Of a DNA stretch of 64,000 bases, positions 52,227 through 60,944 are shown one piece after another. The stretch is from NCBI RefSeq assembly GCF_036924525.1, contig NZ_JAZHRU010000001.1, positions 1,145,001 through 1,209,000 of the forward strand, in the 5' to 3' direction. This DNA is from Bradyrhizobium sp. AZCC 1719. GTDB taxonomy: Bacteria > Pseudomonadota > Alphaproteobacteria > Rhizobiales > Xanthobacteraceae. Position 1 is the stretch's first letter, and every line of letters starts with the position of its first letter. The notes below the pieces were generated by a model, which searched no databases, was not told the origin of the DNA, and was given only the letters and a program-made list of their open reading frames with translations. The position numbers were made by a program, and so were the translations under genes.

Positions 52227-54914
52227 TTGGTATTGGATTATAACACCAAAGCTGGCACGCCGGTGCCGCGAAATCGGCCCGGTCCTTGCATAAATTCATA
52301 CCAGCGCAGTGCACAACATACTCCGGCGTTCTCCGGCGTTTCGATTGCCGGACAAGACGCCTATGTTGTGAGTCTCAACGCAGGGATCGACGTGTTGCAG
52401 GAACAAATCGCAGGGAACTATCCGGCACTTGGCCAGCCGGTCGACGAACTCGCGCTGGCCGAGATCAAGGGCGCCATCCTCGCCAAGCTGCGCCTTGCGA
52501 TCGGCAAGGATGCCGGCATGGCGACGCGTCGCGACTGGTACAAGGCCGCGGCGCTGGCGTTGCGCGACCGCGTCGTGCACCGCTGGCTGACGGCCGAAAA
52601 AGAGAGCTACGACGCGGGCAGCAAACGGGTCTACTACCTCTCGCTCGAATTCCTGATCGGCCGGCTGTTCACCGACGCGCTGAACAATATGGGCCTCTTG
52701 CCGGTGTTCGAGGCGGCGCTCGGCGATCTCGGCGTCGGCCTGGATGATTTGCGCAAATGCGAGCCGGATGCAGCGCTCGGCAATGGCGGTCTCGGACGGC
52801 TTGCGGCGTGCTTCATGGAAAGCATGGCGACGCTGGCCGTTCCCGCTATCGGCTACGGCATCCGCTACGATTTCGGCCTGTTCCGCCAGATCATTTCGCA
52901 AGGCTGGCAGCAGGAATATCCGGACGAATGGCTGAGCTTCGGCAACCCCTGGGAATTCCTGCGGGCGGAGGTGGTCTATCACGTTCATTTCGGCGGCTTT
53001 GTCGATCACGTCGACGACCACGGGCGCGACCGCGCGACATGGCGCCCGGCGGAAACCGTGCAGGCCGTCGCCTATGACACGCCGATCGTGGGCTGGCGCG
53101 GCCAGCACGTAAACGCGCTACGGCTATGGTCGGCGCGCTCGCCCGATCCCTTGCGGCTCGACGTCTTCAACACCGGCGACTACCTCGGCGCCGTCGCCGA
53201 GGAAGCGCGCGCGGAATCGATCTGCAAATTCCTCTATCCGAACGACGAGAGCCCCGCGGGGCGCGAGTTGCGGCTACGGCAGGAATATTTCTTCGTTTCG
53301 GCCTCGCTGCAGGACCTGGTCAAGCGGCACCTCGCCTCGGACGGGCAGTTGCGCAGCTTGGCGATGAAGGCCGCGGTGCAGCTCAACGACACCCATCCGA
53401 GCCTCGCCGTCACCGAGCTGATGCGCATCCTGGTCGATCTGCACAATTTCCGCTGGGACGAGGCGTGGAAGATCACGGTGGCGACGCTGTCCTACACCAA
53501 TCACACGCTGCTGCCGGAAGCGCTGGAGACATGGCCGGTCGAGCTGTTCGAGCGGCTGCTGCCGCGGCATCTCGAAATCATCTACCGCATCAACGCTGCG
53601 CATCTGGCGCTGGCCGATCAGCGCTGCCCTGGTGACATCGAATATCGCGCGTCGGTGTCGCTGATCGACGAGAAGTCCGGCCGCCGCGTGCGGATGGGGC
53701 AGCTCGCCTTCGTCGGCTCGCACCGCATCAACGGCGTGTCGGCGATGCACTCCGACCTGATGAAAGAGACCGTGTTCCACGATCTCAATCATCTCTATCC
53801 CGGCCGCATCACCAACAAGACCAACGGCATCACCTTCCGCCGCTGGCTGATGCTGGCCAATCCAAAGCTCACCGGACTTATGCGCGAGGTCTGCGGCGAG
53901 AACGTGCTCGACGATTTCTCGCTGTTCGAGCGCCTCGAGGCCCACGCCAGTGACAACGCGTTCCAGCAGCGTTTTCGCGAGGTCAAGCATCACAACAAGG
54001 TGGCGCTGGCGCGGCTCATCAACGAGCGCCTTGGCGTCAAGATCGATCCGTCGGCATTGTTCGACATCCAGATCAAGCGCATCCACGAGTACAAGCGGCA
54101 ATTGCTCAATGTCGTCGAGACCATTGCGCTGTACCAGGCGATCAAGGACGAGCCGCAGCGCGACTGGGTGCCGCGCGTAAAAATCTTCGCCGGCAAGGCG
54201 GCGGCGAGCTATCGCTACGCCAAGCTGATCATCAAGCTGATCAACGATGTCGCCGAAGTCGTCAACAACGACCCTGACGTCGCAGGAAGGCTGAAGGTCG
54301 TCTTTCTCGCCGACTACAATGTCAGCCTCGCCGAAGTGATCATTCCGGCCGCCGATCTATCCGAACAGATTTCGACCGCCGGCATGGAGGCCTCCGGTAC
54401 CGGTAACATGAAGCTGGCGCTGAACGGCGCGCTGACGATCGGCACGCTCGACGGCGCCAATATCGAAATCCGCGACCATGTCGGCGTGGAGAATATCGCG
54501 ATCTTCGGCATGGAGGCCGGCGACGTCATGATCCGGCGCAAGCAGGGCCTGGATGCGACCGATGTGATCAGCCGCTCGCCGCGGCTGGCGCGGGCCATTA
54601 CCGCGATCGAGAGCGGCGCGTTCTCGCCCGACGATCGCGCCCGCTTTGCTTCGATCGGCCACGCGCTGCGCTACCTCGACCACTACATGGTCTCGGCCGA
54701 TTTCGATTCCTACTACACGGCGCAGCGCGGCATCGACGCACGCTGGCAGGTGGTGCCGGCCTGGACCCGCGCCTCGATCCTCAACGTGGCGCGGATGCCG
54801 TGGTTCTCCTCCGACCGCACCATCCGTGAATATGCCGAGGAGATCTGGAACGTGCCGGTGCGGGCGGCTGCGCCGGTGTCGGAGCCGGAGGCGCAACGCG
54901 GGGCGACGCGATAA
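52227..54914 (+). CDS. glgP: Glycogen/starch/alpha-glucan phosphorylase
   Basis: A GT35 PLP-dependent phosphorylase releasing glucose 1-phosphate from glycogen. SKRVYYLSLEFLIGRLF, EPDAALGNGGLGRLAACFMES, QLNDTHPSLAVTELMR, NKTNGITFRRWL and the PLP-lysine site EASGTGNMKLALNGALTIGT are intact. The start is unsettled: the frame opens at TTG 52227, but GTG 52368 would give about 848 aa, nearer the usual length. No other glg genes are in the window. Confidence 0.93.
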   Translation: MVLDYNTKAGTPVPRNRPGPCINSYQRSAQHTPAFSGVSIAGQDAYVVSLNAGIDVLQEQIAGNYPALGQPVDELALAEIKGAILAKLRLAIGKDAGMATRRDWYKAAALALRDRVVHRWLTAEKESYDAGSKRVYYLSLEFLIGRLFTDALNNMGLLPVFEAALGDLGVGLDDLRKCEPDAALGNGGLGRLAACFMESMATLAVPAIGYGIRYDFGLFRQIISQGWQQEYPDEWLSFGNPWEFLRAEVVYHVHFGGFVDHVDDHGRDRATWRPAETVQAVAYDTPIVGWRGQHVNALRLWSARSPDPLRLDVFNTGDYLGAVAEEARAESICKFLYPNDESPAGRELRLRQEYFFVSASLQDLVKRHLASDGQLRSLAMKAAVQLNDTHPSLAVTELMRILVDLHNFRWDEAWKITVATLSYTNHTLLPEALETWPVELFERLLPRHLEIIYRINAAHLALADQRCPGDIEYRASVSLIDEKSGRRVRMGQLAFVGSHRINGVSAMHSDLMKETVFHDLNHLYPGRITNKTNGITFRRWLMLANPKLTGLMREVCGENVLDDFSLFERLEAHASDNAFQQRFREVKHHNKVALARLINERLGVKIDPSALFDIQIKRIHEYKRQLLNVVETIALYQAIKDEPQRDWVPRVKIFAGKAAASYRYAKLIIKLINDVAEVVNNDPDVAGRLKVVFLADYNVSLAEVIIPAADLSEQISTAGMEASGTGNMKLALNGALTIGTLDGANIEIRDHVGVENIAIFGMEAGDVMIRRKQGLDATDVISRSPRLARAITAIESGAFSPDDRARFASIGHALRYLDHYMVSADFDSYYTAQRGIDARWQVVPAWTRASILNVARMPWFSSDRTIREYAEEIWNVPVRAAAPVSEPEAQRGATR

Positions 54915-54983
54915 GTCCGGGGCACGGAACCATTACCTCTGACGTCATTGAATTCGGCCGGATAGTCGCGATACTACCTCCCC

Positions 54984-55066
54984 GTCATTGCGAGGAGCGC
55001 AAGCGACGAAGCAATCCATTCCTCCGCTTGCGGCGCGATGGATTGCTTCGCTCCGCTCGCAATGAC
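54984..55066. repeat. Family C palindromic repeat, copy 2
   Basis: GTCATTGCGAGGAGCGCAAG...GAAGCAATCCA, a ~22-nt centre, then TGGATTGCTTCGCTCCGCTC...GCAATGAC. Same family as 16347-16438. It lies between glgP and the thioesterase gene. Confidence 0.88.
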
Positions 55067-55110
55067 GGCACTTGCGGCAAGGCTGTCACCTTTGAAGATC
55101 GAAAGTATCC

Positions 55111-55929
55111 ATGCTGACCAAAGCCCCACATCTTTTCGACGATGCCACACGGGTCACCGCCGGTGACAGTTGCTGGCAGGGCAAGACCAGCCCGGATTAC
55201 TGGGCCTTTGTCGGCCCGTTCGGCGGCTGCACGGCCGCCACCATCCTGCGCGCGCTGATGGAGCATCCGCAGCGTGCAGGCGATCCGTTGTCGGTCACGG
55301 TGAATTTCTGCGCGCCGGTCGCCGAAGGCGGCTTCGATCTCGATGTCCGCCTGGTCAAGGCCAACCGTTCGAGCCAGCATTGGTGCGTGGAGATGACGCA
55401 GAGCGGCGGCGACGTCGCGACGCTGGCGACCGCCGTGTTCGCCGAACGCCGTCCGTCCTGGTCGCACCAGCAGGCAAAATTTCCGGGCGCCGCGCCGTTC
55501 GATCAGGCGCGTTCATTTCCGAACACGCCGATGACCTGGACGCACCAGTATGATTTCCGCTTCGTCGAGGGTGAGCCGAGTTTGTACGGATCGCCTGCCA
55601 CGGCACCGCTCGATGCGTTCTCTAAACAGTGGATCGGCGACCGCACGCCGCGGAAGATCGACATGTTGTCGCTGATGTCGATGTCAGACGCCTTCTTCGG
55701 CCGGGTGTTTCTGGCGCGGCGGGAACTGGTCCCGTTCGGCACGGTATCGCTGACGACGTACTTCCATACCGCGTCGGACGATCTCGCGGCCGAGAACATC
55801 ACGCGCACACTGGCGGTAGCCGACGCCAGAATTTTCCACAGGAGTTATGGCGACCAGCACGGCGAATTATGGTCGCCGTCGGGACGCCTCCTCGCAACCA
55901 CGACGCAAATCGCCTATTTCAAGGCATGA
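55111..55929 (+). CDS. Acyl-CoA thioesterase, double-hotdog type
   Basis: A 272-aa TesB-like protein with two hotdog domains. The first has PDYWAFVGPFGGCTAATILRALM and LSVTVNFCAPVAEGGFDLDVR; the second has SLMSMSDAFFGRVF, VSLTTYFHTASDDL and a final GRLLATTTQIAYF, the usual TesB ending. Expected to hydrolyse acyl-CoA; chain preference unknown. Confidence 0.87.
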   Translation: MLTKAPHLFDDATRVTAGDSCWQGKTSPDYWAFVGPFGGCTAATILRALMEHPQRAGDPLSVTVNFCAPVAEGGFDLDVRLVKANRSSQHWCVEMTQSGGDVATLATAVFAERRPSWSHQQAKFPGAAPFDQARSFPNTPMTWTHQYDFRFVEGEPSLYGSPATAPLDAFSKQWIGDRTPRKIDMLSLMSMSDAFFGRVFLARRELVPFGTVSLTTYFHTASDDLAAENITRTLAVADARIFHRSYGDQHGELWSPSGRLLATTTQIAYFKA

Positions 55930-55932
55930 CAG

Positions 55933-56060
55933 CGTAGGGTGGGCAAAGTCGCGCTTGCGCCGTGCCCACTATCTATCCGACTGTGATCCTGGTCGGTGGG
56001 CACGCGGAGCCTGTCATCGGGCGCGCATTCGCGCGACCCGTTGGCTTTGCCCACCCTACG
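55933..56060. repeat. Family E palindromic repeat, copy 2 (with nested hairpin cassette)
   Basis: Terminal arms CGTAGGGTGGGCAAAG (55933-55948) and its exact inverse (56045-56060), with inner GTGCCCAC / GTGGGCAC pairs. The right half contains an inserted hairpin GCGGAGCCTGTCATCGGGC...GCGACCCGTTGG (about 56004-56044) that is also found in family-A copies 1 and 3. It lies between the thioesterase and arginase. Confidence 0.88.
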
Positions 56061-56081
56061 ATTTTTCGGAGGCCCCGGCTC

Positions 56082-57083
56082 ATGTCCGAAGCTGCCCAAC
56101 CCCGCATCGCCCTGCTCGGTGTCCCCCTCGAGATCGGCGCCTCGCAGGCCGGCACGCTGATGGGACCAGCGGCGCTACGCACCGCAGGCATCGGCCGCAT
56201 CCTCGATCAACTCGGTTTTGTCGTCGAAGACCATGGCGATATGCTGACGCCGGCCATTGCTCCCGCCGAGGGGCCGCCGCCGGCGAACGCCAAATATTAC
56301 GATGTGATCAAAACCTGGATCCGCGCGCTCAGCGAGCGTTCGTATTTGCTCGCGCAATCCGGCGCCGTTCCGATCTTCATGGGCGGCGATCACTCGCTCT
56401 CGATGGGCTCGGTGAACGGCGTCGCGCGGCACTGGCAGGAACAGGGCCGGCCGTTGTTCGTGCTGTGGCTCGATGCACATGCCGATTACAACACGCCGCA
56501 GACGACCGAGACCGGCAACATGCACGGCATGTCGGCGGCCTTTCTCTGCGGCGAAGACGGTCTCGAGGGCCTGCTCGGCGACGTGCCCCGCGCCTCGATC
56601 GGTCCCGAGCGACTCGATCTGTTCGGCATCCGCTCGATCGATCCGCTGGAGAAGAAGCTGGTGTTCGACCGCCGCGTCGCGATCGCCGACATGCGCGCCA
56701 TCGACGAGTTCGGCGTCGCCGTCCTGATCCGGCGCGTGATCGAGCGTGTCAGGGCGAGCAACGGGGTGCTGCATTTAAGCTTCGACGTCGATTTTCTCGA
56801 TCCCGCGGTCGCTCCCGGCGTCGGCACCACGGTACCGGGTGGCGCGACCTATCGCGAAGCGCATCTCATCATGGAGTTGCTGCACGATTCCGGTCTGGTG
56901 CGATCAGTCGACGTCGTCGAGCTCAACCCGTTCCTGGACGAACGCGGCCGCACCGCGCGCGTCGCGGTCGAATTGATCAGCAGCCTGTTCGGCCTGCAGA
57001 TCACCGATCGTCGCACGCCCAGCAACGCGGTCTTTCCGGACAACAGCCAAATTCGTCGGAAAAGCAAAAAGGGCGGCCCATGA
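56082..57083 (+). CDS. rocF: Arginase
   Basis: A 333-aa ureohydrolase with a binuclear manganese site: MGGDHSLSMG, WLDAHADYNTP and SFDVDFLDPAVAPGVGT carry the metal ligands, and TGNMHGMSAA the substrate loop. It degrades arginine to ornithine and urea. CGGAGG precedes the ATG at 56082. The stop codon lies inside a terminator hairpin. Confidence 0.95.
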   Translation: MSEAAQPRIALLGVPLEIGASQAGTLMGPAALRTAGIGRILDQLGFVVEDHGDMLTPAIAPAEGPPPANAKYYDVIKTWIRALSERSYLLAQSGAVPIFMGGDHSLSMGSVNGVARHWQEQGRPLFVLWLDAHADYNTPQTTETGNMHGMSAAFLCGEDGLEGLLGDVPRASIGPERLDLFGIRSIDPLEKKLVFDRRVAIADMRAIDEFGVAVLIRRVIERVRASNGVLHLSFDVDFLDPAVAPGVGTTVPGGATYREAHLIMELLHDSGLVRSVDVVELNPFLDERGRTARVAVELISSLFGLQITDRRTPSNAVFPDNSQIRRKSKKGGP

Positions 57084-57094
57084 AGCCGCCCTTT
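57068..57094. terminator. Bidirectional terminator between arginase and pckA
   Basis: Perfect 10-bp stem AAAGGGCGGC (57068-57077) / GCCGCCCTTT (57085-57094) with a 7-nt loop. A-rich on one side and T-rich on the other, it can work for both converging genes. The arginase stop TGA (57081-57083) is in the loop. Confidence 0.75.
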
Positions 57095-57118
57095 GGAGCA
57101 GTTGATTGCGTTTGAGGC

Positions 57119-58735
57119 TTACTCCGCCGCGAGCTTCAAATCCGGCGCGGCAGCGCGAACTTCGGCGTCGACCTGGGCTTCGAACTTGGCAAAGTTCTTC
57201 TGGAACATGCCGACCAGCGCGCGCGCAGTCTTGTCGAACTCGGCCTTGTCCTTCCAGGTATTGACGGGATTGAGGATCTCGCTGGGCACGCCCGGCAGCG
57301 CAGTCGGCACCGCGAAACCGAAATACTTGTCGGTTCGGAATTCGACATTGCGCAACGAACCGTCGAGCGCCGCGGTCAGCAGCGCGCGCGTCACCTTGAT
57401 CGGCATCCGGCTGCCGGTGCCGTATTTGCCGCCGGTCCAGCCGGTGTTGACCAGCCAGCAATCGACGTCGTGCTTGGCGATCAGCTCACGCAGCATGTTG
57501 CCGTAGACGGAAGGATCGAGCGGCAGGAACGGCGAGCCGAAGCAGGTGGAGAATTCCGGCTGCGGCTCATTGCCGAGACCGCGCTCGGTGCCGGCAACCT
57601 TGGCGGTATAGCCGGACAGGAAGTGATACATTGCCTGCGCCGGCGAGAGTTTTGCAATCGGGGGCAATACGCCGAACGCGTCGGCGGCCAGCATCACCAC
57701 GTTTTTCGGCTGGCCGGCGCGGCCGGTGCGCGAAGCGTTCGGGATGAAATCGAGCGGGTAGGCCGAACGGGTGTTTTCGGTCTTCGAGCCGTCGTCGAAG
57801 TCGGGCACGCGGGTGCTCTCGTCAAGCACCACGTTCTCGAGCACGGCGCCGAAGCGGCTGCTGGCGGCGAAGATCTGCGGCTCGGCTTCCTTCGACAGCT
57901 TGATGCACTTGGCGTAGCAGCCGCCTTCGAAGTTGAAGACGCCGTCGCTGCCCCAGCCATGCTCGTCGTCGCCGATCAGCGTGCGGTTGGGATCGGCCGA
58001 CAGCGTGGTCTTTCCGGTACCGGACAGGCCGAAGAAGATCGCGGTGTCGCCCTTGGGTCCGACATTGGCCGAGCAGTGCATCGGCAGCACGCCCTTGGCG
58101 GGCAGATAATAGTTCAGCGTGGTGAAGACCGACTTCTTCATCTCGCCGGCATAATAAGACCCGCCGATCAGGACGATCTTGCGGGCGAAATCGATCGCGA
58201 CGACGTTCTCCGAGCGCACGCCGTGACGTTTGGGGTCGGCGCGGAAGCTCGGCAGGTCGATGATGGTGAGTTCAGGCACGAAGTCCTTCAGCGCTTGAGC
58301 CTCGGGGCGGATCAAAAGCGTGCGGATGAACAGCGAGTGCCAGGCAAGTTCGGTGAACACGCGCGTCTTGATCTGGAAGTTCGGATCGGCGCCGCCGTAT
58401 AGATCCTGCGCATACAGCGACATGCCTTCGGCATGCTTGAGGAAGTCGGCATAGAGCGCGGCAAACTGCTCCGAGGTGATCGATTGGTTGCCGGCCCACC
58501 ACATGTTCTTGTCGGTGGTCGCATCACGCACCGTGAACTTGTCCTTGGGACTGCGGCCGGTGAATTCACCGGTGTCCGCGCAGAGCGCGCCGTCGGCCGA
58601 CAACACGGCCTCGCCGGCCGTGAGTGAATGTTGATAAAGCTGCGGCGCCCCGAGATTCCAGTGCACCGTCTTGAGATTTTTTAAGCCGAATTTGTCGGCG
58701 CCGAAGGCGCCGTTGCGTAGACCCGTCTCTTGCAC
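57119..58735 (-). CDS. pckA: Phosphoenolpyruvate carboxykinase (ATP)
   Basis: A 538-aa gluconeogenic enzyme converting oxaloacetate to [13 protein letters not shown] (oxaloacetate/PEP binding), [12 protein letters not shown], the kinase 1a loop [11 protein letters not shown], kinase 2 and the [10 protein letters not shown] metal segment are present. It starts with GTG, preceded by a strong GAGGAGG site. It is the outer gene of the conserved rhizobial block with chvI, chvG, hprK and the PTS genes. An upstream TATAAT and a FixK/FNR box suggest oxygen-linked control. Confidence 0.96.
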   Translation of the reverse strand: MQETGLRNGAFGADKFGLKNLKTVHWNLGAPQLYQHSLTAGEAVLSADGALCADTGEFTGRSPKDKFTVRDATTDKNMWWAGNQSITSEQFAALYADFLKHAEGMSLYAQDLYGGADPNFQIKTRVFTELAWHSLFIRTLLIRPEAQALKDFVPELTIIDLPSFRADPKRHGVRSENVVAIDFARKIVLIGGSYYAGEMKKSVFTTLNYYLPAKGVLPMHCSANVGPKGDTAIFFGLSGTGKTTLSADPNRTLIGDDEHGWGSDGVFNFEGGCYAKCIKLSKEAEPQIFAASSRFGAVLENVVLDESTRVPDFDDGSKTENTRSAYPLDFIPNASRTGRAGQPKNVVMLAADAFGVLPPIAKLSPAQAMYHFLSGYTAKVAGTERGLGNEPQPEFSTCFGSPFLPLDPSVYGNMLRELIAKHDVDCWLVNTGWTGGKYGTGSRMPIKVTRALLTAALDGSLRNVEFRTDKYFGFAVPTALPGVPSEILNPVNTWKDKAEFDKTARALVGMFQKNFAKFEAQVDAEVRAAAPDLKLAAE

Positions 58736-58812
58736 GAAGAAAGTCCTCCTCGAACCCGCGTTACTCGAATCGCGCGCATGTCGCTTGACGCGCTCTGTCG
58801 CGGTGACCCTGA

Positions 58813-58841
58813 ATTATAGCCTTCCGGCATCGGTCCGGCGA
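58813..58841 (-). promoter_or_regulatory. Candidate pckA promoter
   Basis: On the minus strand a perfect -10 TATAAT (58818-58813) has a poor -35 (TCGCCG, 58841-58836) 17 bp away, as expected for an activator-dependent promoter. The predicted leader is about 70 nt. Confidence 0.45.
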
Positions 58842-58908
58842 CCTATATTGATGAACGCCGTGCTTGCCAAGCCGATCCACGCGACTTGGTTTATTCCAGC
58901 GCGGAAGG

Positions 58909-58922
58909 TTGATTTGCATCAA
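58909..58922. promoter_or_regulatory. FixK/FNR box
   Basis: TTGATTTGCATCAA is an exact match to the palindromic consensus TTGAT-N4-ATCAA. It lies 174 bp upstream of the pckA start and roughly 110 bp from the predicted transcription start. No other gene start lies within reach on the plus strand. Confidence 0.6.
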
Positions 58923-59187
58923 TCGCTTGCTGCACTGCTTTGCGCTGGTTTGCCCTCTTGGTTGCGCGACCATACGCCGTTGTTTAGCTCGGCCAGTAAT
59001 TGCTGCGTCGCACAATCAGAATATTTTCAGCGCGCGGAGCGTGTTTTCATTGACGAAGCTTTCCGCCCGTGACCGCGAACTGCACCATCGCCTTGTTTTA
59101 CGGCAACCGTGCCTGAATCTTCTTCACTGTCATCGGCGATGAATTCGACAGTGCGGCGCAGTTGCTCGGTGACGGCGTTAACGTTTG

Positions 59188-59922
59188 CTAGCCCTTGGCC
59201 CGCGCCTCGCCCGCAAGCCGCACCAGCATCTTGCGCAACGCCATGGCGCTGGTGACTCGTTCGGGGAAATCCAGCCGCAGCGTCGCGGAGCCGGCCTGCA
59301 TGTCCATGCCGTCGGGGTCGCAGCCGGTGCAGCGCCAGTCGTCCGATTCGGCGCCCAGTAGTTTGGTCGCGTAGAGGTTCATCGCCTCGCGGTGATCCTC
59401 ATTCATATGCTCGACAGCGCCTTGCTCGGCTTCCAGCAAATCGGCGGTATCGCCGATCTCGGTCATGAACTGCTCGGGCCTGAGGTCGATGATGCGGCCG
59501 AAACCCGCGACCAGATGCAGGCCTGACGGGACGATCCGGAAGAACGAGAAGTCCTTGAAATCTACAAACGCTTCAGCCGATGGATGAGCGTTAAGATAGC
59601 GCCGGCGCAGGATTTTCGCAGTTTCTCCTTGGGCCTCCTCGGCCCGTCCCGCCAGCATGATTCGTGCGCCCTCCAGCGGATCGCCGGCGGCACGTTCGTC
59701 CAGCATCAGCGATACCCTGCTATCGGCGAGGATGTTTTTTGTATGCAGCGCCAGCCGCGAAAGCAGCAGAATCGGCGACGCATCGGCATGGCTGGCGACG
59801 TTCACCAGTGAGCAATAGGGATCGCCACTTTCGGGCATAAGCGTGGCCAATGCGCCCTGCCGGCTACGCCGCAACAGCGATCGGGCCAGTTTGGAAGCAT
59901 CAAAATCTGCGGTCGGCTGCAT
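59188..59922 (-). CDS. HugZ-like pyridoxamine 5'-phosphate oxidase-fold protein with DUF2470
   Basis: A 244-aa protein. The first ~160 residues form a split-barrel flavin/heme-binding domain ([44 protein letters not shown]), and the C-terminal ~80 residues are DUF2470 with [22 protein letters not shown]. This combination is typical of HugZ/HutZ-type heme-utilisation proteins, though heme oxygenase activity is not certain for all members. Confidence 0.88.
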   Translation of the reverse strand: MQPTADFDASKLARSLLRRSRQGALATLMPESGDPYCSLVNVASHADASPILLLSRLALHTKNILADSRVSLMLDERAAGDPLEGARIMLAGRAEEAQGETAKILRRRYLNAHPSAEAFVDFKDFSFFRIVPSGLHLVAGFGRIIDLRPEQFMTEIGDTADLLEAEQGAVEHMNEDHREAMNLYATKLLGAESDDWRCTGCDPDGMDMQAGSATLRLDFPERVTSAMALRKMLVRLAGEARAKG

Positions 59923-60143
59923 GGTTCCTTTCCGGCCATCTTATTGCAAAAAGGGCCTTTTCTCATCGGGTCAGGGTGCTATATGGGGGGCCGCGCGTCT
60001 CCTTGGGGAACGTTTTGCGGAACTCGGTCACACTTCAGCCCAGCTTGCATTGCTCGTTGACTGTGTACACGAAGCCCATTTACGCGGCGTCTGGCTCAAG
60101 TGCCCGCCGTTTAAGCCACTCTCTTATTCGAAAGCAGAGGCTC

Positions 60144-60845
60144 ATGCCCACAATCGCCCTGGTCGATGATGACCGCAACATTCTCACTTCCGTATCGATC
60201 GCGCTCGAAGCCGAAGGCTATCGCATCATGACCTATACGGATGGTGCCTCGGCGCTGGACGGCTTCCGCACTTCGCCGCCGGACCTTGCGATCCTCGATA
60301 TCAAGATGCCGCGCATGGACGGCATGGAGACGTTACGCCGGTTGCGGCAGAAGTCCGATCTGCCGGTGATTTTCTTAACTTCCAAGGATGAAGAGATCGA
60401 CGAATTGTTCGGCCTCAAGATGGGCGCCGACGATTTCATCCGCAAGCCGTTCTCGCAGCGCCTCTTGGTCGAGCGGGTCAAGGCCGTGCTTCGCCGCGGC
60501 CAGCCCAAGGATCCGACCGCCGTTCCGAAGGAGCCGGATGCACGCGCGCTGGACCGCGGCCTGTTGCGGATGGACCCGGAGCGTCACACCTGCACCTGGA
60601 AGAACGAGCCGGTGACGCTGACGGTGACGGAGTTCTTGATCTTGCAGGCGCTGGCCACGCGGCCCGGTGTGGTGAAGAGCCGCAACGCGCTGATGGACGC
60701 GGCCTATGACGACCAGGTCTATGTCGACGACCGCACCATCGACAGCCACATCAAGCGGCTGCGCAAGAAGTTCAAGGTGGTCGATGACGATTTCGAGATG
60801 ATCGAGACGCTGTACGGCGTCGGCTATCGCTTCAAGGAAGCCTGA
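60144..60845 (+). CDS. chvI: Response regulator ChvI
   Basis: A 233-aa OmpR-family regulator: receiver with [15 protein letters not shown], phosphoacceptor Asp52 in [13 protein letters not shown], Lys in [11 protein letters not shown], then a winged-helix domain ([36 protein letters not shown]). With ChvG it forms the acid/envelope stress system essential in many rhizobia. The ATG at 60144 is preceded by CAGAGG; the much longer upstream frame is not coding. Confidence 0.96.
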   Translation: MPTIALVDDDRNILTSVSIALEAEGYRIMTYTDGASALDGFRTSPPDLAILDIKMPRMDGMETLRRLRQKSDLPVIFLTSKDEEIDELFGLKMGADDFIRKPFSQRLLVERVKAVLRRGQPKDPTAVPKEPDARALDRGLLRMDPERHTCTWKNEPVTLTVTEFLILQALATRPGVVKSRNALMDAAYDDQVYVDDRTIDSHIKRLRKKFKVVDDDFEMIETLYGVGYRFKEA

Positions 60846-60856
60846 TCTGCGTTTTC

Positions 60857-60888
60857 CGGGCGGAAGTGTTAACTGACACATCCGCCCG
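60857..60888 (+). terminator. Hairpin between chvI and chvG
   Basis: CGGGCGGA-a-GTGT / ACAC-a-TCCGCCCG with a 6-nt loop: 12 paired bases with one A-A mismatch, starting 12 bp after the chvI stop. No T-tract follows, so attenuation, transcript processing or stability control is more likely than full termination. Confidence 0.5.
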
Positions 60889-60944
60889 TTCGGCGTAAAA
60901 GCGTAGAGCTAGAAATCGGCGCATCACAACCGGCAGTTCAGCCA

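Larger units (their letters stand above)
58736..59187. other. 452-bp intergenic region upstream of pckA
   Basis: No convincing gene. It holds the pckA -10 element (58813-58818) and a perfect FixK/FNR palindrome (58909-58922). On the minus strand, 59027-59185 keeps an open frame with coding-like codons (VTEQLRRTVEFIADDSEED) but lacks a start codon, so it may be a relic; this was not called. Confidence 0.6.

Noticed and set aside
16347..55066. Dispersed repeats as a CRISPR array
   Set aside because: They are spread singly between genes, not in tandem with regular spacers, and no cas genes are present.
59027..59185. Minus-strand coding-like frame in the pckA upstream region
   Set aside because: Codon usage looks genuine for ~50 residues, but there is no start codon and no recognisable domain; possibly a relic.
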